Shown here piece by piece: positions 43,918 through 53,153 of a DNA stretch of 64,000 bases. This DNA is from Xenorhabdus szentirmaii DSM 16338 (GTDB lineage: Bacteria > Pseudomonadota > Gammaproteobacteria > Enterobacterales > Enterobacteriaceae), in assembly GCF_002632585.1 (NCBI RefSeq), contig NZ_NIBV01000004.1:1-64000 (forward strand), given 5' to 3'. Numbering within the stretch: the first letter of the stretch is position 1; each line of letters opens with the position of its first letter. The notes beneath the pieces are model-generated. The model was not told the DNA's origin and searched no databases. It was given only the letters and a program-made list of their open reading frames with translations. The position numbers and the translations under genes are program-made.

Positions 43918-43963
43918 ATTACACTCTGTGTAATAGTATATTTCAATGTTGCACGTCGTGCAA
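43918..43963. promoter_or_regulatory. two palindromic operators of higBA
   Basis: ATTACACTCTGTGTAAT (43918-43934) and TTGCACGTCGTGCAA (43949-43963) are near-perfect palindromes just upstream of higB, spaced about three helical turns centre to centre. They fit HigA dimers. Confidence 0.75.
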
Positions 43964-43981
43964 TGTTTATGATAAATAGGG

Positions 43982-44596
43982 TTAGCTTAAATAGGAAAGT
44001 TTTGAACCTGAGCCAAGCGGAACTATATTGGATTTAATTTGATCTTCGTTGGGTAACTGAAACAATCCATACTTATCACGGGCAGTAAAGAAGCAATCCA
44101 TCATGAGTTGTGTATCATACAAAGCCCCATGAGCCTTTTCCTCGTCATATTCAAACCCAAGCGCAAAAGCCAACTCTCTCAGGTTAGGACGCTTACCGTC
44201 CTGCGTCGCCCATAAACCTTGAAGCATGGTGTCCATCCAGATAAGATCTTGTCTTAACGTCAGACCATGTAAACCTAACTCATGCTCAATGAATGGCTTA
44301 TCGAAACCAAGACCATTATGTGCCACAATCACAGTGGCATTGTTAAGTATCGAGGCTATGGCATGTGCTTTACTTTTAAATAACGGCTCTGCGACCAGAT
44401 CCGACAATTTAACGCCGGTAATTTCCTGAGCCTTTGCAGATAGTTCACGCTGAGGGTTGAAACGCAGTGCAATATCTTTAATAGCAGAGCCCGTAAGCAA
44501 GTCACGGGCGCATAATGCCACTTCAAAGATACGATGCCCGTCAGCGTATTCCAGACCTGTTGTTTCAAGGTCAAGACCAACGACGGTATACGTCAT
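43982..44596 (-). CDS. DnaQ-like 3'-5' exonuclease
   Basis: The 204-aa DEDDh exonuclease has motif I LDLETTG (residues 8-14), motif II HNGLGFDKPF and motif III HGALYDTQLMMD. It could proofread or trim DNA ends during phage replication. It overlaps the upstream 154-aa gene by 4 bases. Confidence 0.9.
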   Translation of the reverse strand: MTYTVVGLDLETTGLEYADGHRIFEVALCARDLLTGSAIKDIALRFNPQRELSAKAQEITGVKLSDLVAEPLFKSKAHAIASILNNATVIVAHNGLGFDKPFIEHELGLHGLTLRQDLIWMDTMLQGLWATQDGKRPNLRELAFALGFEYDEEKAHGALYDTQLMMDCFFTARDKYGLFQLPNEDQIKSNIVPLGSGSKLSYLS

Positions 44597-45057
44597 AGTT
44601 TCACAGCTCCATTTTTAGTGAATGTAATCGCTTTTGTGATCGCTGATTTCAACGCGGCCGGCTCATCATCTAAGACTTCTGACTTTTCCATCTTAGAACC
44701 GTCAGCTTTTACTACCATGTATGTAACTGTGCGAGAAAACATATCCAGTTTTAAAAAAACCACTGCACCTTTATGAGCAAATACCATAGGAAACTGATCT
44801 GCTTTATCGTTTTTCTGAATCTCTGTTAACGTCACATTCAAAACTTCACCAACATCACTATTTACCAAACCTTGAACCGCATCAAATACCGCATAGATAG
44901 CCATTTTCGCTTCATTGCGGGTAATAAAACGTTTCTCCAACCTAATTAGGATATTTTCAATTGATGCCAGCGTCTTGCGGTCAATCTCATCACGCAGATC
45001 GATCAGCTCATCTTCTGCGTTAGGGTAATTATCGTAGTTCATTGCTTCATCTGACAT
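44593..45057 (-). CDS. phage protein of unknown function, 154 aa
   Basis: The acidic protein has an N-terminal helical region (DELIDLRDEIDRKTLASIE) and a C-terminal beta part (VFLKLDMFSRTVTYMVV). It is translationally coupled to the DnaQ-like exonuclease, so it may be its partner. No known family. Confidence 0.55.
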   Translation of the reverse strand: MSDEAMNYDNYPNAEDELIDLRDEIDRKTLASIENILIRLEKRFITRNEAKMAIYAVFDAVQGLVNSDVGEVLNVTLTEIQKNDKADQFPMVFAHKGAVVFLKLDMFSRTVTYMVVKADGSKMEKSEVLDDEPAALKSAITKAITFTKNGAVKL

Positions 45058-45117
45058 TTGTAAAATCTCTGTTATATGGTCAGCATATTTTCAGCCAACC
45101 ACATAGGTATTAAAGGA

Positions 45118-45771
45118 TTAATGGGAGGCGATGGTTTCGTACCCGTATGAATCGATATGCTTTTCGTAAACACCGATCAGTGAGTCCACCCGCTTCGACA
45201 AATTTTGAATGTGAGAGGGTATTGCCTGAAAGACGACGCCGGCAGTATTCGTGAACTCAGAAAAACGTCTCATTTCTCCTTCTATCAGACTTTCAATTTT
45301 GAGTCTGTAACCTAAATGAACAGAAGCTCTGTCCGTGCGTGTATCTGTCTGACCAGAAACAAAAGTCCCTCTTGCCATCACGATATTGCTAAAATGCTTT
45401 TCGGTCGCTAAACGTGATTCTGAAATGATATCGATAAGGGCAAACTCGATGTCATGACCCTCTTTCGTGTCAGTTGATATCGTCGGTGGTACATATGCCA
45501 GCGTATAAGCCATTACATCAATGGGAGTGCGGTCGGTGACAAAACTTTCTGTTGGATAGCTGGCAATCAACTCTTTGCATACTGTTTTCTGCATTCTGAA
45601 ATATTCTGGCAGAGTCATTTCCGCCCGGCAGTCAAAACCGTTGCACTTGAGAATATGCCGTACACCTGAGTCAAAATAAGGAACGTCGGTTTGTTCAGAA
45701 AAGGCTTTGGCCAAAGTCGTTTTTCCCGACCCTTGAGCGCCACATAATCCAAGTCGAAATTGATGATTCAT
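45118..45771 (-). CDS. P-loop kinase, possible deoxynucleoside monophosphate kinase
   Basis: The 217-aa protein has Walker A GLCGAQGSGKTTLA near the start and DRTPIDVMAYTLAYV in the substrate region. I place the start at MNHQFRLGLCG because its ATG overlaps the DHFR stop (ATGA). The position next to DHFR and thymidylate synthase suggests nucleotide metabolism, as for the T5 dNMP kinase. The AAA_28/NadR-like look leaves other kinase roles open. Confidence 0.6.
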   Translation of the reverse strand: MNHQFRLGLCGAQGSGKTTLAKAFSEQTDVPYFDSGVRHILKCNGFDCRAEMTLPEYFRMQKTVCKELIASYPTESFVTDRTPIDVMAYTLAYVPPTISTDTKEGHDIEFALIDIISESRLATEKHFSNIVMARGTFVSGQTDTRTDRASVHLGYRLKIESLIEGEMRRFSEFTNTAGVVFQAIPSHIQNLSKRVDSLIGVYEKHIDSYGYETIASH

Positions 45772-46259
45772 TCTTTTTGCTTCCAATACATAACATGATC
45801 AAACGCAGGTTCATTTTCTAACTCGTCGTAATAGTTCAACGTCATACGGCGGTTGAATGCGGCTTTAAGCTCATCCATCGGAAAAAAGGTGTCTGCGTCG
45901 GGCGTGTCATCTTCAATATGGGAGATAAAAGCGCGGTCAGCTATATTGATAAACTGACGATAGATCTCGGCACCTCCGATGATGTAAACAGAGTGCAACC
46001 GAGCCAGATCTTTCACTTCACTAGTATCACGAATAATCGAAAAGCCAGCCGGAACCCGATTAGGATCGCGTGATAGCACAAAGTTGAAGCGGTCTTTCAA
46101 TGGCTTACCCAAACTTTCCGCAGTTTTGCGACCCATCACAACAATTTCACCAACCGTCTTATTCTTAAACAGTTTCAGATCGCGAGAACTATGCCAGGGC
46201 AGGGCGTTATTCACGCCAATGCCGTTGCCACGTCCTACAGCCGCAATAAGGGAAATCAC
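45768..46259 (-). CDS. folA: dihydrofolate reductase
   Basis: This 163-aa DHFR has MISLIAAVGRGNGIG, NALPWH, the VVMGRKTAESLGKPL segment and YIIGGAEIY. It regenerates tetrahydrofolate used by the thymidylate synthase encoded two genes upstream. It overlaps both neighbours by 4 bases. Being a phage-type copy, it may differ in trimethoprim sensitivity from the host enzyme. Confidence 0.95.
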   Translation of the reverse strand: MISLIAAVGRGNGIGVNNALPWHSSRDLKLFKNKTVGEIVVMGRKTAESLGKPLKDRFNFVLSRDPNRVPAGFSIIRDTSEVKDLARLHSVYIIGGAEIYRQFINIADRAFISHIEDDTPDADTFFPMDELKAAFNRRMTLNYYDELENEPAFDHVMYWKQKE

Positions 46260-46693
46260 ACCGCACCTCTTGAGATCGAATAGACCGTTGGCCGATGCGG
46301 GTGGTTGCGAAAATCGTGTTCGTCCTGACGCTCAGTACAAAGCACAGCAATGATCTGACCGCCGTTCTCGCGCAGATGTTCTTTAACCGCTTTCATTTTG
46401 AAATAACGACCCATCTCTTTCGGTTTAGGCAAATACAGATAGTCAAAGAAGACGCCTTGCTCTTTAAGCCAAGCCTCGGTTTGCTCCTTATATTCAGCAG
46501 GGCGGTCGTCAACAATCAGAATGTCACAGCCAGTGCGCTGAAACCCTTTAAGCATACGAACGGAGGCAATGATCGCATCATCGCGCTCATGTCTTTCGTT
46601 GTATTCAATAAAACTGCCTTCTTTCATCAGATGAAGACGGTCTGAGTTGTCAGAAAGCACACCGTCTATTGTGCAAATAACTAAAGGTTGCAT
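46256..46693 (-). CDS. HAD-like protein lacking catalytic residues
   Basis: The 145-aa protein has the shape of phage HAD phosphatases of the polynucleotide kinase 3'-phosphatase type, with QTEAWLKEQGVFFDYL in the middle. Motif I, normally DxDGT, is TIDGV (residues 8-12), so the nucleophilic Asp is Thr. Motif II Thr is in VDDRP, and the usual C-terminal DD pair is not evident. It is therefore probably a non-catalytic or altered enzyme inside the thymidylate operon. Confidence 0.65.
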   Translation of the reverse strand: MQPLVICTIDGVLSDNSDRLHLMKEGSFIEYNERHERDDAIIASVRMLKGFQRTGCDILIVDDRPAEYKEQTEAWLKEQGVFFDYLYLPKPKEMGRYFKMKAVKEHLRENGGQIIAVLCTERQDEHDFRNHPHRPTVYSISRGAV

Positions 46694-46704
46694 ATGAAAT
46701 GTCC

Positions 46705-47829
46705 TTATTTTGCTACTGGGGCTTTAATCCACGGATGAGATTGATAACCAAAGATACTGATCCCCTGCCAATTGAAGTCACTCAGCTCTTTCCATGACTC
46801 AGGGAACACAACGATAGGATCGTTTTCAGCAATATCTTCACGCTTCATATACGTATCAACGCCTTCTGCGTGATTGTTATACAAGTGAACATCAAAGCCG
46901 AAATGCGAGAAACCCGCCGCCATGTGATCGGTAATGTGGGCTAAAAAATGCGTAATAATGCTATAACCAGCAATGTTAAAAGGCATACCGACAAAGGTAT
47001 CAACGCTGCGCTGAACCATTCCGGTATTTAGAACGCGACGAGGGATGTTGTAATGGTCAAGCCATTTGTGCGTTAACCCATCCATAAAGCAGTTGTAATC
47101 GTGATTGTTGCTCTCCATCACTGGCTTAATTGCCAGCGCGAAAGAGGCATACTTGGAATCGACGTTGTGATCGATATGATTTACGCCGATATTGAATGCC
47201 ATCATGAGACGATTAACGGGATCTAATTCACGACTCCATGCGCCGAAAGCAAAGTGACAAGGAGGCAAAGCCATATCTTCCAATTCACCCACATTCCACG
47301 CTAACATAATGTTACGGCGGTTTTCAGGGTCATTACGCAGATTGTCCACAATGCGTTGTAACTGGTCGATTTCACGGGTGACAACTAAACGTCCGTCTGT
47401 CAGTTCGCCATCGACCACATAACCCCTGTGTTTGATTTGCTCAAACTGTTCAGGGGTAACTACGCGAGTATCACGCCATTTACGCCATTGCTTTCCGTAG
47501 ACAGGCCCAAGGTCGCCATTTTCATTTGCCCACAGATCCCAAATCTTCACGCCATTTTCATTCAGGAAACGAACGTTTGTCAGCCCTCTGAAATACCACT
47601 CAAGTTCAACCAAAAGAGGATGCTGATTAACGGCTTTGCCTGAAATCATCGGCACAAGACCACCGTTTAAATAGTAAAAGCTCGGAATAAAAGAGATGCC
47701 AGATGTACCGACACCAGTTCTCTCAGAGCTTGAAGGAAAGCCGTTGACGACAATATCCGCTACGATATCGCGGTATGACTCGTCATTAATCAGAGACAGG
47801 TTGTTTTTTGGTGATTTTTTTTCAGTCAT
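46705..47829 (-). CDS. thyA: thymidylate synthase, long form
   Basis: The enzyme methylates dUMP to dTMP using methylene-tetrahydrofolate. It has the catalytic ALPPCHF with Cys191, NRRNIMLAWN and the dUMP-binding DPVNRLMMAFNIG area. At 374 aa it is about 100 residues longer than E. coli ThyA, with extra sequence near residues 118-155 (TRVVTPEQFEQIKHRG) and at both ends. It starts the thyA-HAD-folA-kinase operon. Confidence 0.93.
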   Translation of the reverse strand: MTEKKSPKNNLSLINDESYRDIVADIVVNGFPSSSERTGVGTSGISFIPSFYYLNGGLVPMISGKAVNQHPLLVELEWYFRGLTNVRFLNENGVKIWDLWANENGDLGPVYGKQWRKWRDTRVVTPEQFEQIKHRGYVVDGELTDGRLVVTREIDQLQRIVDNLRNDPENRRNIMLAWNVGELEDMALPPCHFAFGAWSRELDPVNRLMMAFNIGVNHIDHNVDSKYASFALAIKPVMESNNHDYNCFMDGLTHKWLDHYNIPRRVLNTGMVQRSVDTFVGMPFNIAGYSIITHFLAHITDHMAAGFSHFGFDVHLYNNHAEGVDTYMKREDIAENDPIVVFPESWKELSDFNWQGISIFGYQSHPWIKAPVAK

Positions 47830-47845
47830 TTTTTATTTGCTATAG

Positions 47846-47865
47846 ATATGTATTTACTTACTATA
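47846..47865. promoter_or_regulatory. dispersed operator-like motif, copy 8
   Basis: ATATGTATTTACTTACTATA ends 17 bp upstream of the thyA ATG, in the position of the promoter or start site. Confidence 0.7.
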
Positions 47866-47899
47866 TTTTATATAAGTTAGTTAGGCAGTAAACAAAAAA

Positions 47900-47922
47900 A
47901 AGCACACTCGAAAAGTGTGCTT
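47900..47922 (-). terminator. terminator after the MazG-like gene
   Basis: AAGCACACT / AGTGTGCTT stem followed on the minus strand by seven T. Confidence 0.9.
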
Positions 47923-47997
47923 ACAATCGGCTATCGCTATTACCGGAACGACAGCAAAATTAGTTCAATTCAAAATAAATAAGGCGACACAAATATA

Positions 47998-48017
47998 ATA
48001 CGTATTTACTTACTTAT
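47998..48017. promoter_or_regulatory. dispersed operator-like motif, copy 9
   Basis: ATACGTATTTACTTACTTAT lies 9 bp after the MazG-like gene stop. It is the best match to the consensus and sits downstream rather than upstream of a gene. Confidence 0.7.
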
Positions 48018-48025
48018 CAATAATT

Positions 48026-48829
48026 TTATGCTAATTCTGTGCATTGTTTTAAGAATGGTGTTAAATCAACCGGTGTGTAACTCGGTGACTTCAAAATCTT
48101 GCCGTCAGAAATACGATAACCGATCAGCCCATCACGAGAAATACATGTACGAAATGCCAAATCATCGGCGTCATACTTACAGTTCTCAACTTGTTCTTTG
48201 CGAATCGTTGCGTCACTCGACCAAAGTTTAGACATGTTAGATTCATGAATCGTGGTCGTCAGTTCAACAAGATCCACCCCTGAAATACCTAACAGGTAAT
48301 AGAGTAAGTGCAGAGCATCTGCGATAGCCGCCGGAAACAGAACCAAATCCTCTATAGCCGTTGCTACATTCCCTCTATCCATATTATCAGCCAATAATTC
48401 CAACTGATCAGCGATACAAATTGAGTGCTCGAATGCTGACTTCATATCATCCATAAAGCCAGATGAGAGGTTATGTTGCGTATTTTTTGTCAATGATTCT
48501 TTCTTGTAATCAAATGCAAGCGCGTGGCTTAAAGATCCGCCTAACATAACCAGAGTACCGGTCAGAACGTAAACGGTATCACCGGCAGCGTCCAGTATTT
48601 CAATGCTGTCATTTTCGTTAATCGCCTTAACACCCTCTTTGGCTTCTTCACGGATCAAATTGGCGCGTAGGCGGAACATATCAGCAGTGACCTCGTTACT
48701 TTCAATAGGATGCTCAAACACCTGATGAAACTCTTTAACCATATCGTAAAAGCTACTGATATACCCAGAATTTCTAATCGGCTGTTTTTCAGTTGGGTTT
48801 AGCTTCATGGTTGCGCTTGTTTTCTTCAT
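48026..48829 (-). CDS. MazG-like nucleotide pyrophosphohydrolase
   Basis: The 267-aa protein has the all-alpha NTP pyrophosphatase core: FHQVFEHPIES, LIREEAKEGVKAI with the EExxE metal motif, and ILDAAGDTVYVLTG with the matching ExxD. A second helical segment (ADALHLLYYLLGISG) suggests a duplicated or extended fold. It would hydrolyse dNTP or (p)ppGpp-like nucleotides. It lies between the thyA and nrdBA units. Confidence 0.8.
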   Translation of the reverse strand: MKKTSATMKLNPTEKQPIRNSGYISSFYDMVKEFHQVFEHPIESNEVTADMFRLRANLIREEAKEGVKAINENDSIEILDAAGDTVYVLTGTLVMLGGSLSHALAFDYKKESLTKNTQHNLSSGFMDDMKSAFEHSICIADQLELLADNMDRGNVATAIEDLVLFPAAIADALHLLYYLLGISGVDLVELTTTIHESNMSKLWSSDATIRKEQVENCKYDADDLAFRTCISRDGLIGYRISDGKILKSPSYTPVDLTPFLKQCTELA

Positions 48830-48926
48830 TATATTATTTCCAAAAATAAAATATTTTTATTATTTATTAATTTATATAGATAATAAATGAACGACAACTC
48901 CCGTCACTCATTTATCGCAGGTGTCG

Positions 48927-50048
48927 TCAGATTTCAAAGCCAGACAATGCTCCAGTGTTGACCTGAGAGTCTATTTGACCAGTCAGATAATCCGCTTTCT
49001 CCGTTTCTTGTGGGGCAACCTGAACGTTATCTGATAGTAACCAATTGTTCACCCAAGGTAACGGGTCGTGGCTAATCTCTGCAAACACCGCATCAAATCC
49101 AATTCGTTTCATTGCGACATTGGCACGGTATTTCACGTATTCTTTGAGCATATCGGCATTCAGGCCAATCATAGAGCCATCTTTAAACAGATAATCAGCC
49201 CAATTCATTTCCTGTTCAGCCACCGAAACCATCGTGCGAATAACAAAATCACGGTTCCGTTCCGCAATTCGCTTCCACATTTCACCCTCGCGGCCGTTGT
49301 ACATCAGTTTGAGCATTTCCTGAGTGACATGGCAATGCAACGCTTCATCACGGGCAATAAACTTCATGATCTTTGCGTTGGCTTCCATCACACCACGCTC
49401 ACCAAAAGCAAACGTACAGGCGAAGCTGACATAGAAGCGAATAGCCTCAAGTGTATTGACCGCCACCAATGTTTTAAATACCTGCTCCTGAATCGTCTCT
49501 TCACCGTACTGACGCTCAAATTCCTCAACGCCAAGATATTCACGAGTAACAAACAGCTTAATCAGGCGATCATATTCTTCTGACACGGATGAGGCGCGTG
49601 CGAGGATCATTTCATCTTCAACAATGCCGTCAAAGATAGTTTCAGGATCAGTAACCAGATTACGGATAATGTGCGTGTAACTGCGACTGTGAATCGTTTC
49701 AGAGAAAGACCATGTTTCGATCCATGTTTCCAGTTCCGGCAGTGAACAGATAGGCAGAAAGGCAATATTTGGGGCGCGTCCCTGAACAGAATCCAGCAGA
49801 GTTTGATATTTCAGGTTAGCAATAAAAATGTGTCGCTCATGTTCAGGCATATTTTGGTAGTCGATGCGATCTTTACTCACATCCACTTCTTCCGGTCGCC
49901 AGAACAGGCTCAGTTGACGTTCAATCGCTTTTTCAAACAAACGGTGTTTTTGCTGATCGTAACGAGCCACGTTCACACTCAAACCGAAAAACATAGGTTC
50001 TTTAGTAGCATCATTCTTGGCTTGTCGAAATACGGAATAACCTGACAT
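48927..50048 (-). CDS. nrdB: ribonucleotide reductase beta subunit NrdB
   Basis: The 373-aa class Ia small subunit (E. coli 376 aa) houses the di-iron/tyrosyl radical centre. Metal ligands lie in VEDEMILARAS, NTLEAIRFYVSF and ARDEALHCHVTQ. The start MSGYSVFRQAKND has AAGGA upstream, so the longer frame is rejected. The C-terminus (SGFEI) binds NrdA. It follows nrdA with a terminator between. Confidence 0.95.
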   Translation of the reverse strand: MSGYSVFRQAKNDATKEPMFFGLSVNVARYDQQKHRLFEKAIERQLSLFWRPEEVDVSKDRIDYQNMPEHERHIFIANLKYQTLLDSVQGRAPNIAFLPICSLPELETWIETWSFSETIHSRSYTHIIRNLVTDPETIFDGIVEDEMILARASSVSEEYDRLIKLFVTREYLGVEEFERQYGEETIQEQVFKTLVAVNTLEAIRFYVSFACTFAFGERGVMEANAKIMKFIARDEALHCHVTQEMLKLMYNGREGEMWKRIAERNRDFVIRTMVSVAEQEMNWADYLFKDGSMIGLNADMLKEYVKYRANVAMKRIGFDAVFAEISHDPLPWVNNWLLSDNVQVAPQETEKADYLTGQIDSQVNTGALSGFEI

Positions 50049-50112
50049 ATTTTTTCCTTTTTGTGTAAATCTTTTGTATTTTGTATCAGTCAATTAGGCA
50101 CTCAAGATGAAT

Positions 50113-50139
50113 AAAAAGGTGAGCATAAGCCCACCTTTA
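50113..50139 (-). terminator. terminator between nrdA and nrdB
   Basis: AAAGGTGGGC / GCTCACCTTT stem with TTAT loop and T run on the minus strand, 18 bp after nrdA. It would lower nrdB relative to nrdA unless nrdB has its own promoter. Confidence 0.85.
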
Positions 50140-50156
50140 TTCCGTGCATTCAGGAA

Positions 50157-52445
50157 TTAGATTTTGCAGGCATCGCCACAATCATCACCGACCGGCGCCA
50201 TTGGGGTTTCACGCTCATCTTCCTCACCAGAGCGGTCACGGGTATTGTGGTAATAGAGTGTCTTAACGCCCATTGAATAAGCCATCAGCAGGTCACGCAG
50301 AAGCTCATCCATAGGTACACGACCATTAGGATAAATTTCAGGGTCATAATTAGTATTCGCGGAAATGGACTGATCCACAAACTTTTGCATGATCGCAACT
50401 TTTGTCAGATAACCTTTGTTACTGCCCATCTGCCAGAGGTATTCGTATTGGTCTTTCAGACGCTCAAACTCCGGCACAATCATACGAACAGTGCCTTCTT
50501 TGCTCATCTTCACTGACATAGGTCCACGAGGTGGCTCGATACCATTGGTACTGTTTGTGATCTGGCTTGAGGTTTCGCACGGCATCAGCGCCGAAACAGT
50601 TGAGTTACGTAAACCATACGCTTTGATATCAGCGCGTAACGCTTCCCAATCCATTTTCAGCGGTTCAGTTACACCAACAGCCGCCTTATCCAATTGCTTC
50701 CTATAGTGGCCGATTGGTAGCTCACCATTGGCATAACGAGTTTCATTAAACAAAGAGCATTCGCCGAATTCTTTAGCCAACCGATTAGATGCTTTGAGCA
50801 GGTAATACTGGAATGCTTCAAATGTGTCATGAACGAACTGATCACCGGCAGTGTCAGAATATTTGAAACCGTTTTTCGCCAAATAATAGGCAAGGTTTGT
50901 CACGCCAACACCAAGACTACGGCGATTCTTGGTCGAGTTCTCAGCCGCTTTAACAGGATATTTCTGGTAATCCAACAACGCATCAAGCGCCGACACAAGC
51001 AAGAATGACAGGTGTTCCAGCTCATCGAGGCTTTCAATTGCACCCAAGTTAAACGCTGACAACGTACACAGAGAAATCTCACCGTTTGGATCGTCCATGT
51101 ATTCAAGCGGTTTTGTAGGTAACGCAATTTCCATACAAAGATTGGATTGACGAACAGGAGCTACCGCCGGATTAAATGCCCCGTGAGTGTTCATGTGGTC
51201 TACGTTAGCAATATAAATACGACCGGTAGAAGCGCGTTCCTGCATGATTGATGAAAACAATTCCACAGCCGGTACGCTAATCCGTTTAATGCTTTCATCA
51301 GCCTCAGCCGCTTCATACAGACGGGCAAATTCAGCCTGATCAGAGAAAAAAGCATCGTACATACCAGGCACGTCATTCGGACTAAACAGAGAAATGTTTT
51401 TGCTTTCAGTGAGGCGTTTATACAGAAGACCATTAATCATCACACCGTAATCCATGTGACGAACACGGTTTTCTTCAACGCCACGGTTATTTTTCAGCAC
51501 CAGCAGATTTTGTGTTTCACGGTGCCATAGTGGATAAAACGCAGTAGCCGCCCCGCCACGAACACCACCCTGAGAGCACGATTTGACAGCCGCTTGGAAA
51601 TATTTCAGGAATGGAATGACGCCAGTGTGGTTTGCTTCACCACCACGGATCTCACTGCCCAAGGCACGAATAGCACCGAAGCCAAGACCAATACCAGCAC
51701 GTTGAGATACATAGCTCACGATTGCTGATGCCGTTGTGTAAATCGATGGCAGAGAGTCACCTGCTTCCATCACCACACAAGAGCTAAACTGCCGGGTTGG
51801 GGTACGTAAACCCGCCATAATAGGCGTCGGCAAAGAGAGTTTGAACGTCGATGTAGCGTCGTAAAAGTCTTTCACCATTTGTAAGCGAGTGTCTTTGTTC
51901 CAGTTTTGGAAAAAACACATAGCTGAAAGTATGTAAACATGCTGAGGCGCTTCGTACAGCTCGCCAGTAACACGGTTCTGAACCAGATATTTGCCGCGTA
52001 ACTGAACGGTGGCCGCATAGCCGAACAAATCATCACGCTCAGGATTCAGATAATCACCGAGTTCGTTAATCTCTTTAGATGTGTATTTAGTCAGTAGTTC
52101 TTTATCATACTTTTTACGATCAACATTACGCTGGATATGCTCAAGCAGATTAGGATAATCGTAACCACCAAAGGCTTCTTTACGGATTAAACCTATATTT
52201 AATTTCGCTGCTACACGGCTATAGTTTGGTGAGTTGACAGAAATTAGATCAGCCGCAGCTTTCACCATGAGGGAGTGAATATCCGTTGTTTTAATGCCAT
52301 TCTTCGCGCTGATATGCACTTTCATTGCGATAGCTGATGCGCTAACACCATCGATTCCCTCAGTTCCATACATAGCAACACGATTGAATTTCTCAGTATC
52401 GAACGGTACTTGTGATCCGTCACGTTTAGTAACAAATAAGGTCAT
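50157..52445 (-). CDS. nrdA: ribonucleotide reductase alpha subunit NrdA
   Basis: The 762-aa class Ia large subunit (E. coli 761 aa) reduces ribonucleotides to deoxyribonucleotides. It has an N-terminal ATP-cone (FVTKRDGSQVPFDTEKF), the active-site region NLCMEIALPTKP and the ending DDCGDACKI with the redox cysteine pair. It provides the element with its own dNTP supply. Confidence 0.97.
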   Translation of the reverse strand: MTLFVTKRDGSQVPFDTEKFNRVAMYGTEGIDGVSASAIAMKVHISAKNGIKTTDIHSLMVKAAADLISVNSPNYSRVAAKLNIGLIRKEAFGGYDYPNLLEHIQRNVDRKKYDKELLTKYTSKEINELGDYLNPERDDLFGYAATVQLRGKYLVQNRVTGELYEAPQHVYILSAMCFFQNWNKDTRLQMVKDFYDATSTFKLSLPTPIMAGLRTPTRQFSSCVVMEAGDSLPSIYTTASAIVSYVSQRAGIGLGFGAIRALGSEIRGGEANHTGVIPFLKYFQAAVKSCSQGGVRGGAATAFYPLWHRETQNLLVLKNNRGVEENRVRHMDYGVMINGLLYKRLTESKNISLFSPNDVPGMYDAFFSDQAEFARLYEAAEADESIKRISVPAVELFSSIMQERASTGRIYIANVDHMNTHGAFNPAVAPVRQSNLCMEIALPTKPLEYMDDPNGEISLCTLSAFNLGAIESLDELEHLSFLLVSALDALLDYQKYPVKAAENSTKNRRSLGVGVTNLAYYLAKNGFKYSDTAGDQFVHDTFEAFQYYLLKASNRLAKEFGECSLFNETRYANGELPIGHYRKQLDKAAVGVTEPLKMDWEALRADIKAYGLRNSTVSALMPCETSSQITNSTNGIEPPRGPMSVKMSKEGTVRMIVPEFERLKDQYEYLWQMGSNKGYLTKVAIMQKFVDQSISANTNYDPEIYPNGRVPMDELLRDLLMAYSMGVKTLYYHNTRDRSGEEDERETPMAPVGDDCGDACKI

Positions 52446-52480
52446 TTACATCATTCCACGTTGTTTGTATTTTATTTATG

Positions 52481-52501
52481 ATAGGTATGTGATTACGTAT
52501 T
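52481..52501. promoter_or_regulatory. dispersed operator-like motif, copy 10
   Basis: ATAGGTATGTGATTACGTAT lies 36 bp upstream of the nrdA ATG. Read on the minus strand it is TACGTAATCACATACCTAT, matching the consensus orientation. Confidence 0.6.
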
Positions 52502-52536
52502 ATCAACCACACAAAAACAATATCTTGTGTGGTTGA
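52502..52536. terminator. 13-bp hairpin after the RuvC-like gene
   Basis: Perfect ATCAACCACACAA / TTGTGTGGTTGAT stem between the resolvase stop and nrdA. No clear T run follows, so termination is likely but not certain. Confidence 0.6.
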
Positions 52537-52560
52537 TCTATAAGTGTTCAATATGTGGGT

Positions 52561-53130
52561 TTATAACAGAGAGGAAATAACCGTAGAAATTTGACGATAT
52601 TGATCAGTTTGAATACCGGTATGAATTGCCGCAACAGCATCGGCCAGATGTTCATTTTTATTTACCAGCTTAACAACGCCTTTTTCCTTTCTTCTGAGCC
52701 AAGGCGCTTCTGGATGCTTGCCAACAGCCCATTCGATAATTTCTTCTTTCGTGGTTGTTTTTTTATTCGCCACAAACTGCTTAATTTCGATAGGCGTTAC
52801 CTGAATCAATGGCTTATCGATACATGCCAGAACACCAATGCAAATACCGTATGACGTCTGCGCACGGCTTGATTGGCTACCAACAGGCAATTCACAAAAC
52901 ACTAATTGAGCCTGATCGATAATTGGCTTTGCTGTTTTCCAAATCTCGCTTGCACGGCGTAAATCGTCGCTGTTTACACGCACTGACTTCTTATCGCTGG
53001 ATTCTGTCTGTACCAGCTCCATACGTTCAATTTTGACAATCTGATTAGTGGTGATATCCAGCTCACCGAATACAACACCGAAATTACTCATACTCGGATC
53101 TATGCCAGCGATTTTGATTATTTTACTCAT
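52561..53130 (-). CDS. RuvC-like Holliday junction resolvase
   Basis: The 189-aa RNase H-fold nuclease has GIDPSMSNFGVVFGE (first Asp), VFCELPVGSQSS (Glu) and NEHLADAVAAIH (last acidic residues), with YGICIGVLACI between. It would resolve branched DNA made by the RecA/SbcCD/helicase set before packaging. Confidence 0.85.
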   Translation of the reverse strand: MSKIIKIAGIDPSMSNFGVVFGELDITTNQIVKIERMELVQTESSDKKSVRVNSDDLRRASEIWKTAKPIIDQAQLVFCELPVGSQSSRAQTSYGICIGVLACIDKPLIQVTPIEIKQFVANKKTTTKEEIIEWAVGKHPEAPWLRRKEKGVVKLVNKNEHLADAVAAIHTGIQTDQYRQISTVISSLL

Positions 53131-53153
53131 GTAGTTACCTGTTTGTGATTGAT

